Source: Amaurobius ferox | Lineage: Eukaryota > Arthropoda > Arachnida > Araneae > Amaurobiidae | Direction: 5' to 3' | Length of the DNA stretch: 64,000 bases | NCBI GenBank assembly: GCA_951213105.1 | Contig: OX578140.1 | Location: 119,767,653-119,831,652 of the forward strand | Part shown: piece by piece, positions 24,131 to 35,700 of the stretch | How the letters are laid out: the number at the start of each line of letters is the position of its first letter | How positions within the stretch are numbered: the stretch's first letter is position 1 | Notes under the pieces: model-generated | What the model saw: the letters and a program-made list of their open reading frames with translations, nothing else | Told to the model about the DNA's origin: nothing | Database searches by the model: none | Position numbers and translations under genes: made by a program

Positions 24131-25070
24131 CTAACCACTGGGCTACTGCGCCCTCCGCGACAATCTCCATAACTTTCTTTTTATTCATCCAATTTAGACT
24201 GGAATCCAGTGGGGGAGGCATCCACAGGGACCGTATCCTCCTTCCCCTACCACCAACCTCTCGGAGGGATTTACGGACCCACATGTTTAATGTGATGGTA
24301 CTCCGCATGAACATGGCTGCAGTTTTGGCAGTGGCGGGAATCGAACCTGGGCCTGTCGAGTGCAAATCCCACGTGCTAACCACTGGTCTACCGCGCTCTC
24401 CGCGTCAATCTCCATAACTTTCATTTTATTCACCCAATTTAGACCGGAACCCAGTGGGGGAGGCATCCACAGGGACCTTACCCTCCTTCCCTTACCATCA
24501 ACCTCTCGGAAGGACTTACGAACTGAACACGGCGGCAGTTTTTGCAGTGGCGGAAATCGAACCTGAGCCTACCGAATGCAATTCCTGCACGCTAACCACT
24601 GGACTACTTCGCCCTCCGCGACAATCTCCATAACTTTCTTTTTATTCACCCAATTTAGACCGAAACCCAGTGGGGGAGGCATCCATAGAGACCGTACCCT
24701 CCTTCCCCTACCACCAACCTCTCGGAAGGACTTACGGACTGAACATGGCGGCAGTTTTGCCAGTGGCGGGAATCGAACCCGGGCCTACTGAGTGCAATTC
24801 TTGCTCGCTAATCACTGGGATACCGAGCTCTCTTCCCGACAATCTCTATAACTTTCTTTTTATTCACCCAATTTAGTCCGGAACGCAGTGTGGGAGGCAT
24901 CCACAGGGACTGTACTCTCCTTCCCCTACCACCAACCTCTTGGAAGGACTTATGGACCCACATGTTTAACGTGATCGTACTCTGCCTGAACACGGCGGCA
25001 GTTTTGGCAGTGGCAGGAATCGAACCCGGGCCTACAGAGTGTAATTTCCGCACACTACTCATAGGGTTCT
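24131..25070 (-). repeat. SINE multimer, four to five tandem units
   Basis: Head-to-tail SINE units with tRNA-like heads at about 24131, 24378, 24592, 24808 and a decayed one near 25050 (spacing 214-246 bp). They are joined by an A-rich linker (minus strand 'gttatggagattgt'). Two adjacent units (about 24510 and 24730) share the same ~33-bp deletion of the 'cccacatgtttaacgtgat' segment, which indicates local unit duplication. Overlapping open frames on both strands are SINE-derived, not genes. Confidence 0.88.
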
Positions 25071-26699
25071 TAGCTTTAAACGGATATACTACTATACACA
25101 ATACCACCTGGGAAGATGGCACTGGTCTGGTATATAGAATCGAGGAGCAATTACAGATGAAAGCTCTTTGGTATACAGTGGACCAAATAAGTCATCTTTA
25201 CTTCGTGGTTCTCCTTAATAATTATTACTGAATGTAGCTACTTTTTGGAAATGTCGATTTCATGGCTGTAAATATTACTTTTTTTTGGTTTGAATTAAGT
25301 GGTCAGTCGAAAAGGTTCTGGTAGCCATGTGTTTTTATCATCAACATAAGCATGTTTCCTGAGGTAAAGAGGAGCTTGGTTTATGTGTGAGATAGTTTAT
25401 GGCCCTGTGGTAGGGAAGATGTGAATAAGACTGAATTAAAATATAACATTTACGTTTATAGGATTTTTTTTCAATTGTTTTTCTGTTTTAATAGTTAAAA
25501 TTTGCATTTTCTGGTTTTTAGTAAAATGTGAAGTTAAAAAAAAATCTTGAAATTTCTCAGAGGGGGACTTTGCTCTCTCTGAGAACTTTTAGCAGGGGCT
25601 GATGCACCTGTGCTCCCCGTTGTCTGCACTTATGACAGGAACTGTGTGTTGAGTTAATATCCATTTGGTTAGTATCTGTAACACAGTGTGACCAAGTCTG
25701 CCAATGTTGACCAGATGAAGAGAGTTCCCCAGTGTAGAGACTGATCTCTGGACCTTAGTGACCCAATTATTATTTATTCCAATGTCCGAGTTAGCTGTTA
25801 ACAAGTACAGGTAAAATTGTGCTAATCAAGAAGTGCTGCAATTTTAAAGTGTACATCATATTTTTAACTGTTAAATTTGACTGAAAAGCCAGTATTCTAT
25901 TTTAAAATAAAGTTATATTTTAGATGATCAATCTCATTCTCTGTTCAAGGGTGTTTTAGCTGTTCAAACTACATTTTATTTTAAAATATGTGTACGTTTC
26001 AGCTGTTAATTCTATATTTATGCTGTAGAAAGGATTTTATATTTTTAACTGCTAAATTTATTTTCTGAGGGTTAGTGCTCTGTTTGAAATGTGTACTATA
26101 CATATAAGGTGTTTACTGCTTTAATTGCATTTTATGATTTTATCCTGGAACCTGGATCTATGTGTTCTGTTCCATATTGGCAAATATATAAAAAGCATGA
26201 ACATCACAGGGTTATAAATGTTTTTAAAATGTATCAGAAGAATTTATCATGGTGTGTAGTAAATGTTATGTGCTATCCACATAAGATTTTAGGATTCTGT
26301 GGGTTAAAAGTTATTAAATTATGTTGTTACTAATCCTCTTGGTCAAGGAACCTCTTAGACCTAGTTAAAAAAGTATGTTGCAAAAGAAGGCCGGCAATCA
26401 CCTCTAGACCATTTAAGAGCTGTTTTGTTGAGGTACTAATGCAATTAAGGATGTGAGGAGGAGGAGTTGCAGGAACAGAGAACAAGACGGGACCGTCTTC
26501 AATCCATCATTGTATTTCATGGGTTTAGTATGCCCACTCCTTAGCCTTGCGAAAGCGATCTAAAGTATTCTAAGGCCCTTAAACTATAAGACCATCAGAA
26601 ATAAAAATTATACTGTTATATTACATGAATAAATATTATATACTCAACTGGGTACCAAGTATTGAATTACAGTGTATTAATTTTTTTGTTTGTTTGCAG
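25071..26699. other. Intronic spacer
   Basis: No convincing gene. AT-rich with scattered GC-richer patches (25560-25760, 26390-26560) that have no frame or motif I recognise. Ends in the acceptor tttgtttgcag of the next exon. Confidence 0.45.
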
Positions 26700-26803
26700 C
26701 ATTCATTATGAAAATGACATTTTTCAGAAGTTTAAAGAAAGTGTAATTAAAATTTGTATTGAAGATTTTGAAGAAAATGATGTGCAATATTTTGTTCAAA
26801 GTG
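26700..26803 (+). CDS. Host gene exon 2
   Basis: Acceptor tgtttgcag, donor AGTG|gtaagc. The leading C completes Asn from the 6713-6770 exon, and the frame reads IHYENDIFQKFKESVIKICI then EDFEENDVQYFVQS. A trailing G completes Gly with the next exon. The sequence is amphipathic-helical, like a HEAT/ARM/TPR type solenoid. No membrane segment. Confidence 0.88.
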
Positions 26804-27676
26804 GTAAGCATTAATTTAATAAATTTTTATATAATATTTGTATAAACAATAGTATTACAAAACCAGATTTTACAGTTATTTGAATTACTTCAAATATTTG
26901 TTAATTGTATTTGAAGCAGAAAAATGTGCAAATGTATTGCAATTTTGTACATTTGGTGAATGATGAATAGGACGATGCTCTCATTACAGATTACAGCATC
27001 CATGGACTTGTTTTGCACTTCTTAACATGGAACAGCTATCTTTAATTTCAGCAAGAAAACATGTCACATGACACAATTTTGTGAACCTCCAAGCAAACAG
27101 TCCATGGATACTGTTATCTGTTATGGAATGGAAACATTGACCTAACTTTGAGGATGCTCCCTACAGGAGGTTTCAGTGAATTTAAACTTAGACTTTGCAT
27201 TTTCGCGTAGTGTGAGCTAAATTTTCTAAATTGAAATCAGCTTTACGGTGGGACAGAATTGGTCTGTTGTCAATGAGGTTCACAAAATTGTAGCATATGG
27301 CAAGTTTTCTTCCTGTCATTGTAGATATTGTCTGTTTCATGCTGATGGGTACATATTAAGTATAAAACTAGTCAATGGAGGCAATTTTCTAAAATGGGGG
27401 CATGCTCTTAATTTTGGGGATCCCTGTTGCATGTGCATTAGCTGTGACTATGAGTAGTGAATAATTTTTGTCATAAAATTTTAGTATGAAAATTTAAATT
27501 ACACATATTGTGGGTTTTCTTTTTATCAAACTAGCTTTGTAATTATGCAGAGTTTCAGTTCAATTATTGAATTTGTAAGCCATGTACAGCTGTAAGAGAT
27601 CTAACTTTGTTATTTAGCACAGTGACTTTCAAAATTGTGACCCTTTTAACTGGTTGATCTTCTAATGCGGTTAATA
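26804..27676. repeat. Intronic spacer with ~90-bp inverted repeat
   Basis: The segment around 27010-27110 is an imperfect reverse complement of 27262-27350; both contain 'ggttcacaaaattgt' and 'gttttcttcctg'-like sequence on opposite strands. It looks like a foldback or miniature DNA element, but its borders are unclear. No coding signal. Confidence 0.45.
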
Positions 27677-29041
27677 CACTTATGTTTATGAAAGTTGCAA
27701 CACCACGGTCAGATTAGAATGACATTTATATCACATATTGCTAATGGTGATACAAATAAATGATTACCATTTCTGACCAATACAACCACATTGCTGGCAT
27801 AAAATCAGTATTTTGTGAAGCCGCCCCTAGCAGAAATAAAAGCTTCTAAACATCGCAGCATCGAATCAAAGAGAGTTTGGATGTGTTCCTGGGTTATTGC
27901 CTGCCAGGCTTCTTCGATCCGGGTCCACAGTTCATTGGTGGTGACTCCTGGAGAACAGTAATGGCCCAGTCACCGAGTGATTGTATCCCATACATGTCAA
28001 TCAGTGACATGTCTGGTGAATGGGCAGGCCAAGGAAGAAGTGATGTCTTCTGTGTAGTGAAGAAGGTTTGGGCATTATGGCCTACATGTGGTTCGGAATT
28101 TCTAACCAATTGGTCGGGCATTGTCTTGTTGGAATATAGTGCCAGGAGTGTACTGAAGCAAAAGTACAACTTTGGTCTCCAAAACCTCTCTGATGTAGCA
28201 TTTGCTGTTGAGCATACCCTCAATATGTAGCAGCCAGGGTCATCTATTATAGCCAATGGTACCCCCACACTTAACATTCGTTCAATATGACACTCTAAAT
28301 TGCATGCTGGAAGATAGCACTTGCCACAATACTGTCTAATGCATATGCGGCCATCATTGTAGCTAAGGTTATTGTGGGACTCATCCAAAAACACGATCTG
28401 GTGCTAATCGTTCAAAGTTGACGGTACCTTCCGCAAAGGAATACTTGCATACAGTCCTCTGTACAGTAGATGCTTTCAAGCAGTAGAAGCAGGCAATGCC
28501 ACAACTGTAGCAGTGCTCCCGTGCTGCACTAAAACTCGAAAAGAAGCTGTACTGCTCGTTACCACTATGTGGATGAGATGTCTATCATCCCGTGTTATTG
28601 CCACATTGCATGGTTCACTGCCGGATATTTGTCTTGTCCAGTTTTCTTCAGTTCACTGCTTCCACATTCTCATTTCTGTCATGGCATTATGCCCCATATG
28701 AGCAGCAATATCCTGGTATGAAAATTCTCTTTGCTTCAGGCCAATTATGTATCCTCATTCAAACTCTGCAGTTTGCTTATAAGATACCCTCTGATGTTGA
28801 TAAGGCATAGTAACTACAATAGAGCAGTTTTCAACTCGCGGACACCAATACCATACTTGTCTGGCTTTTCTAAAACCCTCTATTCATACTCCTCGATCAG
28901 AGAGCACTGCGGAGCTCAAGCATATGCATTCACTCTGCGTTTCTAACCAATTGCTTGTCCTACCCTGCTTTGCATGTCCCATACATTTCATTCTAATCTA
29001 ATAATTCCTTCATGGTCTTTCAATTTTCATAAACACAAGTG
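27677..29041 (-). mobile_element. Tc1-like DNA transposon, full length, decayed
   Basis: Imperfect terminal inverted repeats (cacttatgtttatgaaag at the left, complement cacttgtgtttatgaaaa at the right) are each flanked by TA, the usual Tc1/mariner target. The 1.37 kb length fits the family. It carries a minus-strand transposase remnant. The plus-strand frames 27877-28230 and 28513-28946 are its antisense. Confidence 0.88.
27894..28420 (-). pseudogene. Tc1-like transposase (DDE) remnant
   Basis: The minus-strand frame has FLDESHNNLSYNDGRICIRQ, including the first catalytic Asp. SEPHVGHNAQTFF stands where the family has its second Asp block (D is replaced by R-N-S). SLLPWPAHSPDMSLID has Asp in the third acidic position, where Tc1 uses Glu. 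The N-terminal paired-type DNA-binding half is present only as shifted scraps up to about 28950. The lost second Asp means it is catalytically dead. Confidence 0.9.
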
Positions 29042-29259
29042 TATAAATTTGTAACTGATGAGCTCCGATAAAAATGAAACTGGTCTGATGATAAGAGCTA
29101 CATTTGGAGTATAGTTCTATACTTTATAACTTTTTTGAGATTTCACTGTTTTTAAATGAGGATTTTGTATTTTTAATCCTTTGGATAAAATAAAATTTTA
29201 TAAAAATATTGTTGCAATACTTTTATTTCTTATGAGACTCATTGTATGTACTTTTTCAG

Positions 29260-29333
29260 GATTTTTATCATTTCTTGTAAGAAAAGCTTTTCCTGCAGTG
29301 GATGATATAAACTCTGAGGAAAGAATTAAAGAG
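29260..29333 (+). CDS. Host gene exon 3
   Basis: Acceptor ctttttcag. GA completes Gly from exon 2, then FLSFLVRKAFPAVDD and INSEERIKE follow, phase 0 at the 3' end. The donor is GAG|gttttc, which is weak. A much better GT (CTT|gtaaga) lies 17 bases into the exon, at the end of FLSFL, and would also leave phase 0. I prefer the longer form because its extra codons continue a good helix into exon 4 (EERIKE then ICLDFVKTLL). Alternative splicing is possible. Confidence 0.7.
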
Positions 29334-29389
29334 GTTTTCAAATTTTAAATAATCAAATAATTCCTATTCATTAATAATACCCATTGATT

Positions 29390-30490
29390 GTATGGGTAAA
29401 TAGTTCGAAAGAAAGTGCATAATTGAAGTTTTCTAATATTTGCAACTTTAGGGGTTCCCCATACCAAAATGTTCAATTTGCTGAATAAATGGGAAATACC
29501 TCTTTTAAAATGAGATGGAGGTTTGAAATTAGGTACACAGGTCAGTCATTTGATAAAAAAGCCAAGAAAAATAGTGTTTTTCAAAATTTTCATTTAAGGG
29601 GTTGGGGACTCCAGAAAAATGCTCAAAAGGTGAAATGATAGAAAAAGCATGCTTAGGGATGAGATAGAGACGTCACATTTGGTATATGGCTATATAGTTC
29701 TTAAAAAAGAAAGTGCACAATTGGAGTTTTCCAATGTTTGCAACTTTAGGGGATGCCACACACCAAAATGTTTGAATTTCTGAAAAATAAGAAACACCTT
29801 CATTAAAATATGATAGAGGCTTGATATTTCGTACATGGGCCAATCATTTGATAAAAAATTCAAGAATATTTTTTCATAAATTTCATTTAAGGGAGTGGGT
29901 ATTCCACACAAAAATGCTCAACATATGAAATGATAGAAAAAACATGCTTCATAATGAGATAAAGACTTTAAATTTGATGTAATGGTAGGTAGTTGAAAAA
30001 GCAAAAAGTGTACAATTTCAGTTTTCCATAATTTGAAATTTTAGGAGTGTTGCATGCTAAAATGTTCGATTTGCTGAATAAATAAAAATAAAGAACAGCT
30101 TTTTTAAGTGAGATAGAGTTACAATTTGGTACATGGGTCAATCGTTTAATAAAACTCTGGAAAAATCGAATTTTTCGAAAATGTTCTTTAGAGGGGTGCT
30201 TTACATCACAACATTCGAAATGTGAAACACTAGAAAAGCACACTTCATGATAAGATAGAGACTTCAAATTTGATGTATGGGTAGATAGTTTGAAAGGAAA
30301 AAAGCACACAATTTTAGTTTTTCCAATATTTACTATTTTGGAGTTTGCCACACACCAAAATGTTCAATTTGTCAAATAAATGATAAACCCCTTCTTTTAA
30401 GTAAGATGGATACTTCATATTTTTTATACAGGTCAATTATTCAATAAAATCCTTGGAAAAAATTAAATTTTTCAAAAATATTCTAGAAAT
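29390..30490 (-). repeat. Satellite array II, inverted orientation
   Basis: This is the same ~143/286-bp satellite as 21605-22960 and 35370-38120, read on the minus strand (forward phrases here are 'cacaccaaaatgtt' and 'gagatagagacttcaaattt'). About four dimers. Two minus-strand frames (29690-29911, 29968-30351) are repeat-derived. It begins about 55 bp after exon 3. Confidence 0.8.
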
Positions 30491-31913
30491 GTAAATGTTT
30501 AATCTCTTAAATATAAAGCAGAGCAAAGAAAAATATATTTCCTTATTTGCTTGTTATTCCTTCACTTTAGTAAATATGCAATTTTTTTTTATAATTATGA
30601 AAAATAAAACAGTAAGAATATTTTAACAGCTTGTTTTATTATACATTTACATGACTTATAGTCTCCCAGAAAATAATATAAGGATTTTGAGCACTTTTGA
30701 TTGAAGGACACAATTTAACTTTTAAAAATTCCATACTTTCTAAGGGTGACTTATTTAAAAGTGTGTCTGGTATACAAATTCACAGTTTTTGACCAATTCT
30801 TTTTAAATGGGTATAGTTATTCTTTGCTTTATTGAAAGTGATCGCATCTATGCTTTAAATTTGTAGGCTCAGGTGTTATCAGGATATTAATAAAAAATGT
30901 TACTGAAACTTCCCTAGAATAACATTATTAAAATGATTTTTTTTTTTTTTTTCCAAATGAAAATAGCATGTCATTTACAATGGAAATATATTAATTTTAT
31001 CCCTTCAGAATTTTTATTAGCCAAATCTGTTGCAGTTACAAAACATACAATTTTTATGTAATTTTCTTATCTAAGTAATAACTAAAATATATAAATTAAT
31101 TTAATAAGTTGATCATGCTATATTTTACATTATTATTTATTAGATATAAAGTAATATCAAATTATAGCCTATAATTGTGTAAAATAATATTGCAGAAATC
31201 TGCATTTTAGCAAAATGTTTTCAAATTTCATGTTTCTGATTGTGTTCAATTACCATTGCAATGAGGTAAACATATTATGGGAATACTTTTGTTATTCAAT
31301 GTGACTGCCTCATTTTGACACATGATGATCAAGCTTTAGTATTTTGTAAAACTATTCACTAAGGGCACCAAAATGTTTTATTCTTTTAATTTATAAATTA
31401 GTGCATAAAGCTAATTTTTTCTATAGAAAAAACATATATTCTTAATTTTGAATTTCCTATATATTTATATTCTTATACGGCCAACGAAACAGTTTAATAA
31501 CAATGTAATTTCTAATTTGCACATATTTTAAATCACAAGCTGTTCTGCATGTATCTACTAGTATATAACTTTTCCCTCCTATTTCAATAGAAGTTTGTTA
31601 TTACTTTGTCTGCTACAGAAAGTTGAATTGTATATTTAATTTTGTATGATTATTTAAAGTTAAACAAGCTTTCTTAATTTGGTTTTTGATAGCTGATTTA
31701 GGTTTTCTATTTAAGTTTTGCATATATATTTCTTGAGATTTTTGATGATTAAAATTTTACAAGTAAATACTGATATAATTTTAATTGCTGTTTATACACT
31801 TTATACATTTGTTATACATTTTCCTTTATTAAGTATATTCCATTTAATTTTTATACAGATTATACTTTTTATTTAATTGAAAAATGTTTTTAATTAGACA
31901 TTTATTATTTCAG
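30491..31913. other. Intronic spacer
   Basis: Very AT-rich with no recognisable repeat, RNA or coding frame. Confidence 0.5.
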
Positions 31914-31947
31914 ATTTGTTTAGACTTTGTTAAAACATTATTGCAAG
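31914..31947 (+). CDS. Host gene exon 4 (34-bp microexon)
   Basis: Acceptor ttatttcag, donor CAAG|gtaata. It encodes ICLDFVKTLLQ plus one base (G), which joins AT of exon 5 into Asp. Short, but both splice sites and both phases fit its neighbours, and it continues the helix that ends exon 3. Confidence 0.72.
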
Positions 31948-32050
31948 GTAATAGAAGTTTAAAATATTTTAAAAATTAGTATATTTGCTTTTTATTTGAT
32001 ATTTGCATCTTTTATGGGTTTAGTTTACTGAGACATTCTTATATTTTTAG

Positions 32051-32090
32051 ATATATTTTTAATTGATGAAAACGGAATCAAGAAAAAAAG
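32051..32090 (+). CDS. Host gene exon 5 (40 bp)
   Basis: Acceptor tatttttag, donor AAAAAG|gttaaa. It completes Asp, reads IFLIDENGIKKK, and ends in AG, which becomes Arg with the first base of exon 6. The intron from exon 4 is only 103 bp. The donor is second-rank but the phase fit on both sides is exact. Confidence 0.72.
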
Positions 32091-32517
32091 GTTAAACTTT
32101 TTAGTTGGTTTGTGTTGCATTTTGTGCTATTAAGTTATTGTAGAATATTATCTCTTAATTTTAATGTATGTATGACATAGGAGTTATACACATGAGCAAG
32201 TTTATATTACATGATGTGTATATTTTTAATGAATACAAGGTAAATAAAACAGCTTATTTATACATACTTTTTAATCATGGATATTACGGATTCTTTAGAT
32301 GTTACAAAGCTCCCTAGTAACTTCTTAGGAAATGTCAGAATATATAATACAAGTTGAGTAAAGTTGGTAAAAAGAAGTATAATGACTATGTCTAATGAAA
32401 TAAAAATGATTTTAGCACTCTTAGTAGAAAATTTGAAAAGTTTCAGAAATTGAACTTGGCAACAAAATAAGTAAGATAAAAATGTAAATTATAAAAATAT
32501 TTATCATTGTCTAAGTT
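32091..32517. other. Intronic spacer
   Basis: AT-rich, nothing recognisable. Confidence 0.45.
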
Positions 32518-33374
32518 CCATATATACTTACATATAAGTCAACCTTCCTACTTTCAGAGAAAAAAAATCAGAAAAAATCCAAAACTTGTGTATAAGTCAA
32601 CTCCAAAAAGAGAAAAATAAATTCTCAATAAATTATTCAAAAACACTTGACCATGAAAAAAAAAAAATGTATATATATATAATACTAAAATTTAATTTCC
32701 ATAATAATGACATATGAGTGTTGTTTCCCGTCCGTTTTGGGGACGCTCGTTCTTATGTGACAAGCTCCAGACATTCTGTTACTCCCAGCACGCAGCGTCC
32801 TCAAAACAGATGGGAGACTGTGCATTCCTGTCTCTCAAGTATATTTCACCCACTGTGCAATCAAAACAATATCTGGCTTCTGCCCGTTATTTGAGCCGAT
32901 TTTTTTCATTAACCACCCAACACAGTTGTTATTAGATACTCTCTTCAATAAATGAAACAAAAAAAAAAACCACTTTCAACTTAAAATCCTGCATTATAAT
33001 CTTAAACAATCTGTGTTACAGAATTATTTCTGAAAATAGCCATTTTTTGTCAAAAACGAGCAGCTGTAATCAGAGAAGTGAGAGATAAACATTGAACAAA
33101 AATGCATGCATATTTTTTGAAGGCGTGATACACTGGTAGTTGGGAACATCGAGAGGGCAGTGACTCACAGGAGAATTTTGAAGTGCAGAGAAATTCAGAG
33201 TTTGCAATTGTGTAATTACTACCGCATTGTATTAAGAGGAATTGACTCACGGGATAAAAGAACTTTTAGACTTACAATTTTTTTTTTTTTAAGACTCAGC
33301 GTATAAGTTGACCCCCCACTTTGAAGCTTTTTTTTTTATCACAAATTTCTTCACTTATACACGAGTATATACGG
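32518..33374. mobile_element. pogo-like non-autonomous DNA transposon, short copy
   Basis: Terminal repeats ccatatatacttacatataa (left) and the complement of the right end (ccgtatatactcgtgtataa), each followed inward by a 'gtcaaccttcc'/'gtcaaccccccac' type block. TA flanks the right end; TT stands at the left. The interior matches the longer copy at 61000-62788 on the opposite strand (shared 'cgtccgttttgg', 'caatcaaaacaatatctggc'), with most of the transposase deleted. The 73-codon frame at 32714-32935 is not a gene. Confidence 0.78.
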
Positions 33375-34340
33375 TAGTAGTAATCGACATAAGAGACACA
33401 CAAAATGCTTTTACAGCGACATATGTAATGCTTTTCAAAGCATAAAAAATTTTCTTTTTGCAATTCAAATATGTATTGTAACTGACGGTGTGTATTTTGA
33501 ACAAGCTTGCACACAATTTATGTACACATTTATTTTGTGTATTGTACCATTCATGATTTGACAGTGTTTGTTTGATCATGATTTGTCATGGTTTATCATG
33601 TCAAATCATGATTTGACATAGGTTTAGATTCTACCTGACTTATGAGCTGGAGTTGATTTCAGCTATAAAAATAAATGTAAAATCTGATCTCGAACATTAC
33701 TTTGGACCAGACTGTGCAGACTCCAGGGTTCTTTGGATCATACTGAGTCTGACTTAATTAGTTCTGTAAGGCTGGGCCAGATAAAAGTCTGAAAGTCTTG
33801 CTTTACTTTAAAATCAAAATGTTTATTTTGAAAATATGATTTCTAAGTTGTTTTATCATCAAATTGACAAATTTTTCATGTTAAATTTTTTGCCAGTTGC
33901 TGAATTTGTATCATTTATACTAATTTGACTATGTATTACAAAATGTTGTGATTCAGATTCAGGAAATTTGTGAAAATTCTTCTGCAAACTCTGAAAAACT
34001 GAGGGAATTTCATTTCTAAGTTTGAGTATGAACCCAGGAACTGTATTCAATTTATCCATTGCTCCACTTGTACTTTCACTTCATGTCACCAATGTATATG
34101 GAATGTGCTATTTATTCTGACTATTGACTCTCCCCCCCCCTCTCTCCATATATATATACCATGTTTATATAAATAAATTTGAAAAATATTGATAAACATA
34201 AAACACAGTAAATATACATGAAATAATGGATAATTTTATGTTCGAGTTATTAATGGATGATATATGTGAGCTAAATCAGTCCATACTCACTAATGTATTT
34301 GTGTACTGTTTTAATATGATTTTTATTTTTAAATTTTCAG
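33375..34340. other. Intronic spacer
   Basis: AT-rich. Around 33552-33620 the phrase 'tcatgatttgacat' recurs in direct and near-palindromic form. A C-run at 34134-34141 is followed by a short TA tract. No gene. Confidence 0.45.
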
Positions 34341-34453
34341 ATTTGGGTGTTTTTTCTCTTTGTGGAATTCTGGAATTTTGGATGAGACATCTTTACGAAA
34401 CTTCTGCTCATTTGCTCTAGGTTGCTATTTGAATTTGTTGCCCACAGAAAATG
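34341..34453 (+). CDS. Host gene exon 6
   Basis: Acceptor aaattttcag, donor AATG|gtaatt. The first base completes Arg; the frame then reads FGCFFSLWNSGILDETSLRN and FCSFALGCYLNLLPTEN, with G left for the next junction. It is rich in aromatic and hydrophobic residues, consistent with a packed helical domain. The plus-strand frame that starts at 34226 simply runs across the acceptor into a different reading frame. Confidence 0.88.
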
Positions 34454-34861
34454 GTAATTTTTATTAATATTATTAACATGTTGTAAATTAAAAAAATATC
34501 ATTTAAAGTTGCTTAAAATTTGCAGTTTTTTAAAAGTTTAACTGTTTTCAGATTTAATTATTAAAATGAGGTCATAAGTCTTTTAAAGCTAATACAGTCA
34601 AACCCATTTATAATGAAGTCATTAATTTACGGAAATAGGTAAGTGACAAAAGCAGATAGAGAAAAAGTTGTTATTAATAAAAGTGTCACAGGAATGATTA
34701 CAAGCCAACTAGAAATTGTAAAATAAAGCAATAATTGACGCATATATTTTATTTTTTATTTGCGTTTCTGAAACTCGTATAAATTGCTATTCTGATCTGG
34801 AGAGAATTTAATAAAAGAATACTGTAAAAATATTTTGTATTAAATGTTTATGTATTTTTAG
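34454..34861. other. Short intron
   Basis: Contains 'cagtcaaacccatttataat' at about 34597, which looks like one end of a pogo/Tigger-type element; the partner end is not visible. Otherwise AT-rich spacer. Confidence 0.4.
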
Positions 34862-34938
34862 ATCTTGACGCATTTGAATTTTTTGAAACTTCAGACTCCA
34901 TCCAAGCTCCCGATCATTTATTAATTCTTATTGAAAAG
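34862..34938 (+). CDS. Host gene exon 7
   Basis: Acceptor tatttttag, donor GAAAAG|gtatgt (strong). It completes Asp, then LDAFEFFETSDSIQAPDH and LLILIEK, phase 0. The acidic linker-like part is followed by a helix that continues into exon 8 (LVKAQKLDKM). The following intron is 10.7 kb. Confidence 0.88.
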
Positions 34939-35572
34939 GTATGTATAGAGTATTTTTTTTTAATATTAAGTTTGTTTTTTTCTTTGAAATGTTTGTTATC
35001 CTTCCATTTATGCACATGCATGCATAGTGCGTAAATTTAAGAGTAATTTTTACTTTTTTTCCCCTTTTTCATTTTATTTTTTATTTTAACTATTATTATA
35101 TTTATAGTTTTAACCATTAGTCATAGGTTTTCTAGTGGGTATCAGTGAAAAATTATGGAAAAACGTTCATGTATTGTTTCCTAAAGCATTTAAATATACT
35201 GATATCACACCTCAGAAAACATTCATGAGGGATTAGGGTATCACTGGCTGAATACCATTCAAAATTAGCAGTTTCACAATAAGCAAACTCTGAACAATAT
35301 GTATTTTTAAGTAATTTAAATTTTCCAGTAGGCCTTATCAAACTGATCATCTGTGCCCCGAATTTAAAATCTTTATCTTACTCAAGACAGGGTATTTCTC
35401 CTTGTCACAGCCAATCGAACATTTCAATATGCACCACCACTAAAATACCAAATATTGCAACTAAGTAATTTTCTTAGTTATTTCCATCATATGACTCATA
35501 CTGTTACCAAAATTCAAGTTTCTGTGTCACTGCTGCCTTTCCAAACATTCCATATTTTGAACATTTTGGTGT

Positions 35573-35700
35573 TGTTGTTGAGATCCAGACCTTCCAACTT
35601 ACCAGAAAGGTGCTGAAAACCCAGGCCGTCCGGCTCGTCAACAAGGACTTGAGCATCCATTTGGACGGCCGGGAAGGTACCAGAAAGGTGCAAGGTAACT
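35573..35700 (-). mobile_element. SINE 3'-end insertion, composite, 128 bp
   Basis: Flanked by the 13-bp duplication aacattttggtgt (35560-35572 and 35701-35713), which is satellite sequence. On the minus strand it contains 'cccggccgtccaaatgga', 'gacgagccggacggcctggg' and a second 'ctttctggtaagttgg' end, i.e. two SINE-tail modules in series. No box A or B. Confidence 0.85.

Noticed and set aside
24360..25231. Open frames of 68-113 codons on both strands with similar peptides
   Set aside because: They are translations of the SINE body repeated in each unit of the multimer; the same peptides arise at 13122-13370 and 23046-23267.
27877..28946. Plus-strand frames of 62-117 codons
   Set aside because: Antisense to the Tc1 transposase remnant or within its decayed half.
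33050..33579. Minus-strand frames of 66-74 codons
   Set aside because: They lie largely within the pogo-like non-autonomous element and its edge; AT-rich chance frames.
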